64,000 nt of DNA, from the NCBI GenBank assembly GCA_017546145.1, contig JAFYXN010000006.1, positions 28,029-92,028 of the forward strand, given 5' to 3'. The position numbers and the translations under genes are program-made. Source of the DNA: Clostridia bacterium. Its GTDB lineage: Bacteria; Bacillota; Clostridia; Monoglobales; Monoglobaceae. Below, in pieces: positions 8,197 to 15,561 of the stretch; position 1 is the stretch's first letter; the number at the start of each line of letters is the position of its first letter. Under the pieces are notes generated by a model that was not told the origin of the DNA, ran no database searches, and saw only the letters and a list, made by a program, of their open reading frames with translations.

Positions 8197-8634
8197 TTAA
8201 CTATCCTTGCCATATTTTTTTATAAACTCTTCCATCCATTTTAACTGTTCTAGATCAACCGTCTTTTTTGTTCTATATAATTTTTTTAATTCTTCTCCAA
8301 TTGGTACAATGCCATTTTCTCTGTAATATTCACCACAAAGTGCATTTATTGGTCCTTCGGCTAAATCTACATTATATCCATTTTCGCACGAATCATAATA
8401 ATCGATATAAAAGGTTTCAAAATATTCTGCTTCTTCTTTGTTTAAACCTTCCATCAAAACTAAATGTTCAAAATTATCCCATCCGTATTCCTGTACAACT
8501 TTATAAAAAGCCTGTCTTTTGTATCCTTCTCCAGCATACCATCTTTTATTAGCAGCCTGCTTAGTTATTCCTACATATGTTTTAGCAGTAATTTTATTTA
8601 TATGGCAATATACTATATACTCTTTTTTATCCAT
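8197..8634 (-). CDS. GIY-YIG nuclease domain protein
   Basis: A 145-aa protein with the GIY-YIG fold: YIVYCHINKITAKTYVGIT supplies the paired (G)IY and YVG elements, followed by RWYAGEGYKRQAFYKVV with the catalytic-region Arg, and EEAEYFETFYIDYY, which supplies the metal-binding Glu. The C-terminal 55 residues have no recognisable motif. It lies 23 bp downstream of the DUF4393 gene in cassette 3, so the two are probably co-transcribed. A free-standing GIY-YIG enzyme paired with an Abi-alpha-like protein suggests anti-phage or mobile-element function; that is inference. SD is GAGG. Confidence 0.85.
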   Translation of the reverse strand: MDKKEYIVYCHINKITAKTYVGITKQAANKRWYAGEGYKRQAFYKVVQEYGWDNFEHLVLMEGLNKEEAEYFETFYIDYYDSCENGYNVDLAEGPINALCGEYYRENGIVPIGEELKKLYRTKKTVDLEQLKWMEEFIKKYGKDS

Positions 8635-8657
8635 TCTTCATCCTCAAAATTTTCAAA

Positions 8658-9437
8658 TTACAAACAAACTTTTATAAAATTTTTACCAAATGCCGTTAAC
8701 TCAAATTTACCTTTTTTAATTTCGATTTTTTCATTTTCTTTAACAGGTTTATTTAATAACTGTTTAACAAATGAATGTTCTTCTAATTCTTTGTATAACT
8801 TTTCATCTTTAAAATATGTTCCATATGGAATCTCAATCAATTTTAATCTTTCAAAATTATCTAAATACGAAAATATCTCATTAGGACAATCACAAACATT
8901 TTCAGCAATATCAGTAAAATTATGAACTAACGTTATGTATCCTCCCTTTTTTATAGTTAAAACAACATCGATCAACGGATAACCATTTTGATGTGAAAGT
9001 TTTTTCAACAACTTTGCCTCATCTGGAGTAAGCTGTTTAATAATGTCAACAAATGAAGGATGCACATTATATTTCGTATCAATATTCATAGAAGAAGCAA
9101 GAAGATTTGCGTACATATCCCTTAACTCTTCACTGTCAAAGCAATACGAAATTTGTTGCAACGCTGGAACTGCCACATATCCTTCAGGTGAAACAATTTT
9201 TTCCTCAGGCACATCTTTCATTTTGTATGCCAATAGTTCCCTTGTTTTTTCAAAATTATATTGTTTTTCTGCAACCCATAACTTCGGTTTTGCAAGCGCC
9301 ACATCAATAGCTTGAAAAGGAAGAGCAATAATATTTCCAATAGATTTAAATGTAGGTTTTAATGTATCGTTATACCCTTCAACTGCAACTGCTTTAGCAG
9401 ATTCAACTAAAAGTTCTTTCCCCAATTCTTCTGGCAT
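8658..9437 (-). CDS. DUF4393 (Abi-alpha-like) protein
   Basis: A 259-aa protein. The stretch VPALQQISYCFDSEELRDMYANLLASSMN followed by HPSFVDIIKQLTPDEAKLLK matches what is known of DUF4393, a family linked to abortive phage infection (Abi-alpha). The N-terminal 60 residues contain a hydrophobic patch (SIGNIIALPFQAIDVALA). The C-terminal part, from about 185, is a winged-helix-like end (LTAFGKNFIKVCL). The gene has its own promoter and an AAAGGAG ribosome site. It is the first gene of cassette 3, followed by the GIY-YIG gene. Family call is from memory of motifs; molecular function is unknown. Confidence 0.72.
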   Translation of the reverse strand: MPEELGKELLVESAKAVAVEGYNDTLKPTFKSIGNIIALPFQAIDVALAKPKLWVAEKQYNFEKTRELLAYKMKDVPEEKIVSPEGYVAVPALQQISYCFDSEELRDMYANLLASSMNIDTKYNVHPSFVDIIKQLTPDEAKLLKKLSHQNGYPLIDVVLTIKKGGYITLVHNFTDIAENVCDCPNEIFSYLDNFERLKLIEIPYGTYFKDEKLYKELEEHSFVKQLLNKPVKENEKIEIKKGKFELTAFGKNFIKVCL

Positions 9438-9484
9438 TTATTTTTCTCCTTTGTGTAAAAATATTTTTATTAGTTTATATTACG

Positions 9485-9513
9485 ATTAAATAACTTATTG
9501 TTATATTCGTCAA
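9485..9513 (-). promoter_or_regulatory. promoter of the DUF4393/GIY-YIG cassette
   Basis: On the minus strand TTGACG (9508-9513), a 17-bp spacer and TTTAAT (9485-9490). It starts immediately beside boundary repeat D, so the -35 lies in the conserved flank of the repeat. Confidence 0.6.
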
Positions 9514-9555
9514 AATTCGACAATCTTTATATAAAAACTGTATAATCTAGATGCC
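9506..9555. repeat. boundary repeat D, core only
   Basis: The 40-bp core is at 9516-9555 and differs from B by single bases (TATATAAAAAC for TATATAAAGAC). The second conserved box is missing: the neighbouring gene runs straight into the core and uses its TAG as a stop codon. Confidence 0.85.
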
Positions 9556-9879
9556 AATGGTTTTTAAATCAATTTTTAATTCATCACAGCAAGTATCTAA
9601 ATTTCCATACCAACTCTCAGAAATATGCTTAATCTTTTTCCAGTCATCTTTTAACGTTATATTATCTATCGTAGTTGTATTGTACAATTCGTCCAGCGAT
9701 TTAAACTTAATTTCTCCACTTTGTTCTTCAACAGTTCCGCATCTTTGAAAAGTCGGTCCATCATCATATTTAATAATCATATATTCGTCATCTTTATCTT
9801 CAAAATATATACAAAATTCTGGTTCGCCGGGGAATAATTCATATATTTTTTTAAATATCTCATAAGTTACTGTTTTCAA
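9547..9879 (-). CDS. unknown 110-aa acidic protein (cassette 4)
   Basis: Family not recognised. It is a small soluble protein with a high share of Asp and Glu in the first 65 residues (FPGEPEFCIYFEDKDDEYMI) and two Cys near the C-terminus (LDTCCDELKIDL). The likely start is TTG at 9879, preceded by AGAGGTG. The last three codons (Ile-Gly-Ile) and the stop are supplied at least partly by boundary repeat D, so the original 3' end was probably lost or replaced. It is the only gene of its cassette. The size and acidity would suit an immunity or antitoxin-like protein, but nothing proves this. Confidence 0.6.
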   Translation of the reverse strand: MKTVTYEIFKKIYELFPGEPEFCIYFEDKDDEYMIIKYDDGPTFQRCGTVEEQSGEIKFKSLDELYNTTTIDNITLKDDWKKIKHISESWYGNLDTCCDELKIDLKTIGI

Positions 9880-9913
9880 AATAGCACCTCTTTTTCAACC
9901 TCTCTCAACAATT

Positions 9914-9993
9914 TTCGACAACCTTTATATAAAGACTGTACAATTTAGATACCGGACTTTTTAACTGAAGTTCATCTTAAGTTAGGACAAAAG
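9914..9993. repeat. boundary repeat E with second box
   Basis: The core at 9914-9953 is the most diverged copy (TGTACAATTTAGATACC). The second box, roughly GTTCATCTTAAGTTAGGACA, occupies 9970-9989, and a short AACT/AGTT inverted repeat (9963-9966, 9980-9983) lies around it. It ends at the stop codon of the next cassette gene. Confidence 0.8.
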
Positions 9994-9994
9994 A

Positions 9995-10252
9995 TTATTT
10001 TGTAACCTCTACAATTCCTTTTGATTCTAAAAATCCAATAAGCTTTTCAAGGTATGCTAATCGTTCATGGTTTATCGGCGGATTTTCCATATACCCTAAA
10101 TCTCCACCAACACTTTCATAGCTTTCCTCACAATAACACATATGCAAAAGATATCCCCACTCCAATTCAACATTATCTTCATTCAATAACTTTTCAAATG
10201 TTTCAATCGGCTCATTTTCAAACATCATCATGATTAAATCATGTTCTTTCAT
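9995..10252 (-). CDS. unknown 85-aa protein (cassette 5)
   Basis: Family not recognised. It is a small acidic protein, probably all-helical, with EPIETFEKLLNEDNVELEWG followed by HMCYCEESYESVGGD and a C-terminal helix INHERLAYLEKLIGFLESKG. The ATG at 10252 follows AAAGGAGA at good spacing, and codon pattern looks genuine. It is the first unit of the array on the transcribed strand, bounded by repeat E and by half-repeat F. Confidence 0.6.
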   Translation of the reverse strand: MKEHDLIMMMFENEPIETFEKLLNEDNVELEWGYLLHMCYCEESYESVGGDLGYMENPPINHERLAYLEKLIGFLESKGIVEVTK

Positions 10253-10266
10253 TCCAAAGGTCTCCT

Positions 10267-10293
10267 TTCGCCAAAATTCGACATTCTTTATAT
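10267..10293. repeat. boundary repeat F (left half only), right end of array
   Basis: TTTCGCCAAAATTCGACATT followed by CTTTATAT, then abrupt divergence into unrelated sequence (CCTCTTGTC). It is the complement of half-repeat A: joining F to A would rebuild one full boundary repeat, so the whole array sits between the two halves. Confidence 0.8.
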
Positions 10294-10431
10294 CCTCTTG
10301 TCAAATCACGCACAAAAACTATTTTTATTTAGTATAGCACAGACAAAAATTCATTACAATACATAAATCTGTTTTTTAATAACTGTTTTTTAATAACTTT
10401 TGTTTAAAACAAAAAATTACAACATATAGCA

Positions 10432-10460
10432 AAAAAGATGCTCTTTGCGAGCATCCTTTG
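10432..10460 (-). terminator. terminator of the spoIIIA operon
   Basis: GATGCTC / GAGCATC stem with a 5-nt loop and a TTTTTT run on the minus strand, directly after the spoIIIAH stop codon. Confidence 0.85.
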
Positions 10461-11006
10461 CTATTTTTTGTTTGAAATCTTTATTTGAGTTGTTTTTGCG
10501 CCTGTTTGTTCTACCACTATATCCTTTATCTGTGCAACACCCTCTGCCTGAAGTTCGTCTGTTTTTACCACAACTCTTACACTGTCCCGGTCTACAAATG
10601 CCACACAATCCAAGTAGCCTTTTGCTATAACCATATTTTCAATTGCCGTTTCATCCTCCATATTTTTTGCATACATCTCAAGCTTTTCAGCATTTTTTTC
10701 TGCAATCTGTTCACTTTGTTCTCCGTCTTGAGTTGACGCCGCAATAAGCTCTGCCGCTTCACTTCTTGCACAATCACGCTCATAACGTGCCCTTGCAAAA
10801 TAATCGTTATCGGTTTCTTCCAAAACGTTATCCTCTATCTTGGAAATCTGCTCTGAAGAATTTTCCAAAACGCTGTCATTCATAACAGCAACTGCATCCC
10901 CATGCCGTTCTGCCGTCCAGCGATAATACCCTGCAACCGCAACCAAGACCGCAAGTCCTGCTATAAGAATTTGTTTACTCCTTATACTTTTAAAAAATTT
11001 TTTCAT
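10461..11006 (-). CDS. spoIIIAH: stage III sporulation protein AH
   Basis: SpoIIIAH sits in the outer forespore membrane and pairs with forespore SpoIIQ to build the channel linking mother cell and forespore. One N-terminal membrane segment (SKQILIAGLAVLVAVAGYY) is followed by a charged linker and a C-terminal YscJ/FliF-like ring-building domain (about residues 85-180, ending VEQTGAKTTQIKISNKK). I place the start at ATG 11006 because AAAGGTG lies the right distance before it; a GTG 12 bp upstream is the alternative. It is the last gene of the eight-gene operon. Confidence 0.92.
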   Translation of the reverse strand: MKKFFKSIRSKQILIAGLAVLVAVAGYYRWTAERHGDAVAVMNDSVLENSSEQISKIEDNVLEETDNDYFARARYERDCARSEAAELIAASTQDGEQSEQIAEKNAEKLEMYAKNMEDETAIENMVIAKGYLDCVAFVDRDSVRVVVKTDELQAEGVAQIKDIVVEQTGAKTTQIKISNKK

Positions 11007-11062
11007 AAAATTACACACCTTTCTGCCGCGTTATATTTTTACGGCTCTCCATTCTTGCTGTT

Positions 11063-11647
11063 TTAATCAAAATTTCCTTGTGCAACCTTTATCCGATGCC
11101 CTGAAATCCCATAAAGCGCTTTTACTGCCTCGTAAATCTCAAGTCTGACAGTTTCACTGTCTGCACCTTCTGCCACCACCAAAACCCCCGACGGAACGGG
11201 CAGCTTTTCTTTGAGCACAAAGGGTTTCTCTTCTGTCCCTGATCCGTAAATAATTGCTGATTGTTCCTCTGTCATGCTTTGCCGGCTCTTTTCAGCTTCG
11301 GATTCCCTCAAAGTTTCCTTCTTTTTGTCCGACGCCAAAACTTTTTCGCCGTACTCACATACTGTAATCCTTGCCTTTACTCTGCCTGCGCCCTTTACTT
11401 TATTCAGTATTTCCTCAAGCCCCTTTTCAAGCTGTGCTGTGTATTCATCGCCGGAAAAGCTTTGGATATTCGGTTCACTTCGGGGCTTTTTATTATCCTC
11501 TCCTCCGGTTCCGCTAAGTGCAAATGCAATAACTGCCGCTATGATTATATATATCAGCCACATAGTTTTTTTGTTGGAATGTTTTACATTTCCATCCTCG
11601 TCAACTTCTATAATTTTGGGCTTCTTTTTTAAAAACCGAAAGAACAC
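11063..11647 (-). CDS. spoIIIAG: stage III sporulation protein AG
   Basis: SpoIIIAG forms the large ring of the mother cell-forespore feeding channel. The protein starts with a basic cytoplasmic tail (FRFLKKKPKIIEVDEDG), one membrane span (TMWLIYIIIAAVIAFALSG) and an extracellular ring-building region with LEEILNKVKGAGRVKARITV and the C-terminal VRLEIYEAVKALYGISGHRIKV. Length of 194 aa is normal. The start is a GTG preceded by GAGGGGTG. It lies between spoIIIAF (6 bp) and spoIIIAH (56 bp). Confidence 0.93.
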   Translation of the reverse strand: MFFRFLKKKPKIIEVDEDGNVKHSNKKTMWLIYIIIAAVIAFALSGTGGEDNKKPRSEPNIQSFSGDEYTAQLEKGLEEILNKVKGAGRVKARITVCEYGEKVLASDKKKETLRESEAEKSRQSMTEEQSAIIYGSGTEEKPFVLKEKLPVPSGVLVVAEGADSETVRLEIYEAVKALYGISGHRIKVAQGNFD

Positions 11648-11653
11648 TTACCA

Positions 11654-12163
11654 TCACCCCTCTTCCGTTATAAAATTTATACCAATGTTTTGCAGAGGAA
11701 CATCAAACTTTTGATGTGCAAATTTTTTTAAGCTTTGCGCATCAAATGCGTCACCATTTTTCAGCAAAACTGTTACATCCACTTTTTTTATGCTACCAAA
11801 ATTTTTATCTTTTGCTTCCGCTGTCACACACACCTGTGTGTTTTGGTTATATACATTTTTAAATTCACTTTCCATCTTTTCTGCAAGCTTTTTTTCATAT
11901 AGCTTTATAACTGTTTCCTGTTCCTTTAAATATATTTGTTCAGAAAATCCTGAATCATCAATAGTGCTGTATTGCACCGAATCTATAGCTATATCTTTTT
12001 CCGAAAACCTTACCACAGGACCGATTACCGAAATAATCAGCACAAACCCCAAAACCGGTTTAATGTACTTTTTCATTTCGCCATCAATCATTACTATATC
12101 AAGCACCGCACCAACCGCAATCACTCCGGCAATCTGCATTATCCATTCCCTAAGCCAATCCAT
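11654..12163 (-). CDS. spoIIIAF: stage III sporulation protein AF
   Basis: A 169-aa protein with two N-terminal membrane segments (IMQIAGVIAVGAVLDIVM and IKPVLGFVLIISVIGPVV) and a soluble C-terminal part related to ring-building domains (VDVTVLLKNGDAFDAQSL). It is part of the SpoIIIA-SpoIIQ channel assembly in the mother cell. It follows spoIIIAE after 4 bp and precedes spoIIIAG. Confidence 0.9.
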   Translation of the reverse strand: MDWLREWIMQIAGVIAVGAVLDIVMIDGEMKKYIKPVLGFVLIISVIGPVVRFSEKDIAIDSVQYSTIDDSGFSEQIYLKEQETVIKLYEKKLAEKMESEFKNVYNQNTQVCVTAEAKDKNFGSIKKVDVTVLLKNGDAFDAQSLKKFAHQKFDVPLQNIGINFITEEG

Positions 12164-12167
12164 AAGA

Positions 12168-13340
12168 TTACCTCCCCAGCATCAACGCAGTGTTTCCTAT
12201 ATTCAGTACAATAGTAAGTATGACAACAAATATTACAACAACCGCAACCGTCATAGACAGCACCGACGAAACGCTGTCCCCCAGTTCTGTTATGCATTTG
12301 ACACATCTTGCATCCGATATTGGCTGTATCACAGCGGCACAAAGTCTGAACATTATCAAACACGCTGCAACCTTTAGTATAGGAATAACATTAATTGCTA
12401 TAACAATAATTATCCCTGCAACTCCAACAGAGTTTTTAATTACTACGCTGCAATTCATCACAGTTTCAACCGTTTCGGACAATATTCCTCCCACCATAGG
12501 TATCAGGTTTGACGCCGCAAATTTTGTAACCTTTACCGTCAGGCCGTCGGCACTGCCTGCCGCAATTCCCTGAAGACCGGTTATCCCCACAAAAAGTGTA
12601 AGCATAATTCCAAGCCCCCATTTGACCGACTTATTAATAAGCTGTACCAGCTTTTCAGCATTTAATCCTGCATAAAGGTTGTTGGCAATATTAAGCGCTG
12701 ATGACATCATAACAAGCGGCAAAAACAGCTTTTCAACCATCCACTGCGTAATCTCAATAACCGACATAAGCACCATCTCGAAGGTGGTTGCCGATACAAC
12801 CGCACCGCTTGATGCAAGGCTTACAAGTGTAACAGGAATAAGCACGCGCATAAACACCGATACATTTCTTATTACCTCTCTTCCACAACCTATTACCTCA
12901 AAAAAAGCTGCCGCGGCAATACCTGCAATCAGGCAATAGCAAGCAAAAAACGAAGCCTGTGCCGCGCCCTTTATCTTCATACCGTCCTGAATGCTTATTA
13001 TATATGACCCTAAAATCGCCAATGCAGGTATAAATATTAAAACCTTAAGCGTATGTCTGACTTCTGCAAGCAAAAGCTCTGTACCCTTGCCCAATATCTC
13101 ACCAGGCGAAAATATATTTTTGCCTTGTGTAAGGTCAGACAGGATTTCCTGAACGCTGAACCCCGGAATTACCTTTTCAACATTACTGCTGCCCACGGCT
13201 GCTATACCGTCACCCAGAGTTTCTCCATACATACTTATATAATCATCAATCAGCTCATGCTCAACCTCAACGCCCTCTGCACAGACCGGCATACATATAA
13301 AAATCAATATAAGAGGTATTATCTTAAAAAATCTTTTCAT
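12168..13340 (-). CDS. spoIIIAE: stage III sporulation protein AE
   Basis: A 390-aa polytopic membrane protein, the largest member of the SpoIIIA complex. It has an N-terminal signal-like segment (FFKIIPLILIFICMPVCA), a soluble segment with DDYISMYGETLGDGI, and then about seven membrane helices. The conserved loops LFVGITGLQGIAAGSADGL and VGGILSETVETVMNCSVVIK are typical. It is thought to act as a transporter-like part of the feeding channel. Normal length for the family. Confidence 0.94.
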   Translation of the reverse strand: MKRFFKIIPLILIFICMPVCAEGVEVEHELIDDYISMYGETLGDGIAAVGSSNVEKVIPGFSVQEILSDLTQGKNIFSPGEILGKGTELLLAEVRHTLKVLIFIPALAILGSYIISIQDGMKIKGAAQASFFACYCLIAGIAAAAFFEVIGCGREVIRNVSVFMRVLIPVTLVSLASSGAVVSATTFEMVLMSVIEITQWMVEKLFLPLVMMSSALNIANNLYAGLNAEKLVQLINKSVKWGLGIMLTLFVGITGLQGIAAGSADGLTVKVTKFAASNLIPMVGGILSETVETVMNCSVVIKNSVGVAGIIIVIAINVIPILKVAACLIMFRLCAAVIQPISDARCVKCITELGDSVSSVLSMTVAVVVIFVVILTIVLNIGNTALMLGR

Positions 13341-13358
13341 TTGAATTTTCCTCTCGTT

Positions 13359-13751
13359 TCAGCCAAAATGTATAATATCATTGACAATCTCAAGAAGCTT
13401 GTATACAAGAGGCATAGAAAGCGCCATTATCATAAGCTTGCCTGCAAACTCTATCTTGGACGCAACCGATGTTTCACCTGCATCCCGACAAAGCTCGGCG
13501 CCGAACTGTGCAATATATGCAATACCCGAAACCTTAAGCACAATCCTTATATAACGACCCTCTATACCAACCTGCTCAGATAAATTCTGAATCATTGCAA
13601 TTACGGATTTAAGATACGGCATTACTGCAATAAATATTATCGCTGACGCCGCAAGAGAAATCCCTATTGCAATTTCCGGTTTCCAGCCCTTTACAAACAC
13701 TGCAAGCGTTGCTGCAGCAAGCCCCAGCCCCACTACCTTGAAAATATCCAT
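13359..13751 (-). CDS. spoIIIAD: stage III sporulation protein AD
   Basis: A 130-aa membrane protein with three to four hydrophobic helices and the family core KVSGIAYIAQFGAELCRDAG followed by ASKIEFAGKLMIMALSMPL. It works with SpoIIIAC and SpoIIIAE in the SpoIIIA complex. It lies between spoIIIAC (14 bp) and spoIIIAE (18 bp). Confidence 0.94.
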   Translation of the reverse strand: MDIFKVVGLGLAAATLAVFVKGWKPEIAIGISLAASAIIFIAVMPYLKSVIAMIQNLSEQVGIEGRYIRIVLKVSGIAYIAQFGAELCRDAGETSVASKIEFAGKLMIMALSMPLVYKLLEIVNDIIHFG

Positions 13752-13765
13752 CTTTCGGCCCCGTT

Positions 13766-13963
13766 TTAAAGGTCAAATACTGACTTGATAGTTTCAAACA
13801 GCAGACTTATCTGGTCTATTACCATAAAAAGTACCACCACAAGTCCTGCCAGTGTTGTCAGCATTGCCTGGTCTTCTCTTCCGCTTCTTACAAGCAGCTG
13901 ATTTAAAACCGCAACAAGTATACCTATTGCAGCCACCTTAAATATCAAATCAACTCCACCCAC
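13766..13963 (-). CDS. spoIIIAC: stage III sporulation protein AC
   Basis: A 65-aa protein with two membrane helices (LIFKVAAIGILVAVLNQLLV and AMLTTLAGLVVVLFMVIDQI). The short loop SGREDQA between them and the overall length match SpoIIIAC, which resembles the N-terminal part of SpoIIIAD. Confidence 0.93.
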   Translation of the reverse strand: MGGVDLIFKVAAIGILVAVLNQLLVRSGREDQAMLTTLAGLVVVLFMVIDQISLLFETIKSVFDL

Positions 13964-13987
13964 AAATATACCTCCTCATTTGTAATG

Positions 13988-14506
13988 CTAAATCAAAACT
14001 ATAACTATAAAAACCCCTGTAAGGATTCCAAGCCCGCGATACATTTTTACATTACACTCTGCGGCTGTGCGCGCCTCGTCCTCTGCCAGTTTAAGGCGCA
14101 TAAGTGTCATTTTTATATTGTTCTTTTCCTTTTCTTTGTTGCCGGAGCCAAGCGTTTTTGAAAAATCCGTCAAAATTCTTTTGTCATCATCACTTAAAAA
14201 CAAATCGTCTTTCGACCTGTCAATCGCACGCTTCCATACCATTTGCATATCGCAGCAACGATTTTTTCTGAGCCGGTCTGTAATATATAAAAACATTTCA
14301 CTTATTGCTCCGCATGAATTTTTTGCAGCCTTTTCAAAGGATTCGTCAAGTGGTATGCTGAGATAGTCAATATCAAATTCCAGTTGAGCAAATACATTTT
14401 CAAGCTCTACAAGCTGCTGCACCCGACGTCTGAAGCCTGATGCAAAAAACATCCCCAATGCAGCACAACCAGCCAATACCACCGCACCCGTAATCAGTTT
14501 TATCAT
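13988..14506 (-). CDS. spoIIIAB: stage III sporulation protein AB
   Basis: A 172-aa protein with one membrane helix at each end (ITGAVVLAGCAALGMFFASG and LGILTGVFIVIVLI) and a helical cytoplasmic middle. The middle has QQLVELENVFAQLEFDIDYL and LTDFSKTLGSGNKEKEKNNI, the family signatures. It resembles the GspF-type membrane partner of secretion ATPases, consistent with partnership with SpoIIIAA. It overlaps nothing and follows spoIIIAA after 1 bp. Confidence 0.93.
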   Translation of the reverse strand: MIKLITGAVVLAGCAALGMFFASGFRRRVQQLVELENVFAQLEFDIDYLSIPLDESFEKAAKNSCGAISEMFLYITDRLRKNRCCDMQMVWKRAIDRSKDDLFLSDDDKRILTDFSKTLGSGNKEKEKNNIKMTLMRLKLAEDEARTAAECNVKMYRGLGILTGVFIVIVLI

Positions 14507-14507
14507 A

Positions 14508-15446
14508 TTAATTCACTTCACTGACTGTTCCAAAAATCTCGGTATTAAGACCCACTCCCTCTTTGCGAAGTACAATAATCTGCTCGAATCCCATACTGCC
14601 AAACAAGTCCTTTAATATCGGCCTCGCACGTACATCCTCGGCATTGTCGCCATGAGTTGTTGCCACAACTGTAACACCTGTTCCAAAGCACTGCGAGATT
14701 GACTCTGCATCCTTAGCTGTAGAAATCTCGTCTGTAATTATAACCTGCGGTGACATGGAACGCAGCAGCATTATAACAGCCTCGGCTTTGGACGCATTTT
14801 CAATCACATCGGTCTGAACACCTACATTATTCTGCGGAATACCCTTATAAATACAAGCAAGTTCGCCTCTGTCATCTGCTATTGAGGTTTTTATCCCCTG
14901 GTCTGAAATCTGTCTTGCCAAATCCCTCAGCACAGTTGTTTTACCTCCCATTGGCGGTGCAACCAGCAGGGTGTTCTTTACTTTGCCTGGTGTAATTATG
15001 CTGTCGACTATATTATTTGCGGCACCGACAACTTCTCTTGCCACTCTGATGTTAAGCGAGCTTATCTCTCTGAAGCTTTCCACCCTGCCCGAGCAAACTG
15101 ACGCCCTGCCGGTAATTCCCACTCGATGTCCGCCGCGGATAGTCACAAAGCCCTGCTTTATATCCTCGGCATAAGCATAGACCGAATTTTCACAGATTGC
15201 CTGAAACACGCGTTTTAAATCACTTGATTTAATTATGTAGGCGCCCCCCACAGCAGGAGAAATCTCACCGTTTGGCAACACTGCAAAGCTGCCATGACTG
15301 GTGTTTACAATCAGCGGAAGGCCGCACCGTATTCTGATTTCCTGAAGTGTGTCGCCTGTCAGTTCAAACGTTTTTCTTAGCATTACCCGCAAATTATCAG
15401 GAACATAGCCAAGAATTTCTGCAATTCGCATATTCATTCTTTTCAC
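14508..15446 (-). CDS. spoIIIAA: stage III sporulation protein AA (ATPase)
   Basis: The ATPase of the SpoIIIA complex, of the secretion/R3H-linked AAA type. The sequence has the Walker A APPMGGKTT (about residue 165), a Walker B-like VIITDEIST and VVATTHGD further on. The N-terminal domain has the expected IRIRCGLPLIV and GYVPDNLRVM segments. The 312-aa length is normal. It is the first gene of the operon, expected to be driven by sigma-E in the mother cell; I could not fix a convincing promoter. The start may be the ATG at 15446 or either of two Met codons within the next five residues. Confidence 0.94.
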   Translation of the reverse strand: MKRMNMRIAEILGYVPDNLRVMLRKTFELTGDTLQEIRIRCGLPLIVNTSHGSFAVLPNGEISPAVGGAYIIKSSDLKRVFQAICENSVYAYAEDIKQGFVTIRGGHRVGITGRASVCSGRVESFREISSLNIRVAREVVGAANNIVDSIITPGKVKNTLLVAPPMGGKTTVLRDLARQISDQGIKTSIADDRGELACIYKGIPQNNVGVQTDVIENASKAEAVIMLLRSMSPQVIITDEISTAKDAESISQCFGTGVTVVATTHGDNAEDVRARPILKDLFGSMGFEQIIVLRKEGVGLNTEIFGTVSEVN

Positions 15447-15516
15447 TCTTTTCTAAAAGGTTTGTTTTATCTATATGACACTTTGTCCACACTTAGAACT
15501 ATTTTTAACAAAACGT

Positions 15517-15557
15517 AAAAAACTCCCCAATCTCAATATGAGATTGGGGAGTTTTGA
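15517..15557 (-). terminator. strong terminator after hflX
   Basis: Long inverted repeat AAAACTCCCCAATCTCA / TGAGATTGGGGAGTTTT with a short loop and a TTTTTTA tail on the minus strand. It is symmetrical enough to act in both directions and isolates spoIIIA from hflX. Confidence 0.92.
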
Positions 15558-15561
15558 AACC

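Larger units (their letters stand above)
6378..10293 (-). mobile_element. array of five same-orientation gene cassettes with shared boundary repeats
   Basis: Five units of about 765, 971, 1414, 398 and 363 bp lie head to tail, every gene on the minus strand. They are separated by four ~40-bp repeats (centres near 7145, 8116, 9530, 9928), with a right-half repeat at 6378 and a left-half repeat at 10277 that together would make one full site. Each unit holds one gene or one gene pair. Passengers are a toxin-antitoxin pair, dinD, DUF4393 with GIY-YIG, and two unknown genes. The layout is like integron cassettes or a tandem series of terminal-inverted-repeat elements. No recombinase is present in the window. 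That it is mobile is an inference from structure. Confidence 0.7.

Noticed and set aside
6378..10293. CRISPR array
   Set aside because: The repeats are spaced 360-1400 bp apart and the gaps hold genes with ribosome sites, not short spacers.
10300..10430. Short direct repeat AACTGTTTTTTAATAAC near the right end of the array
   Set aside because: AT-rich simple repetition outside the cassettes; no relation to the boundary repeats.
15447..15516. Sigma-E promoter of spoIIIA
   Set aside because: Expected from the family, and GTCATATAG is present, but no pair of -35 and -10 elements has the right spacing.
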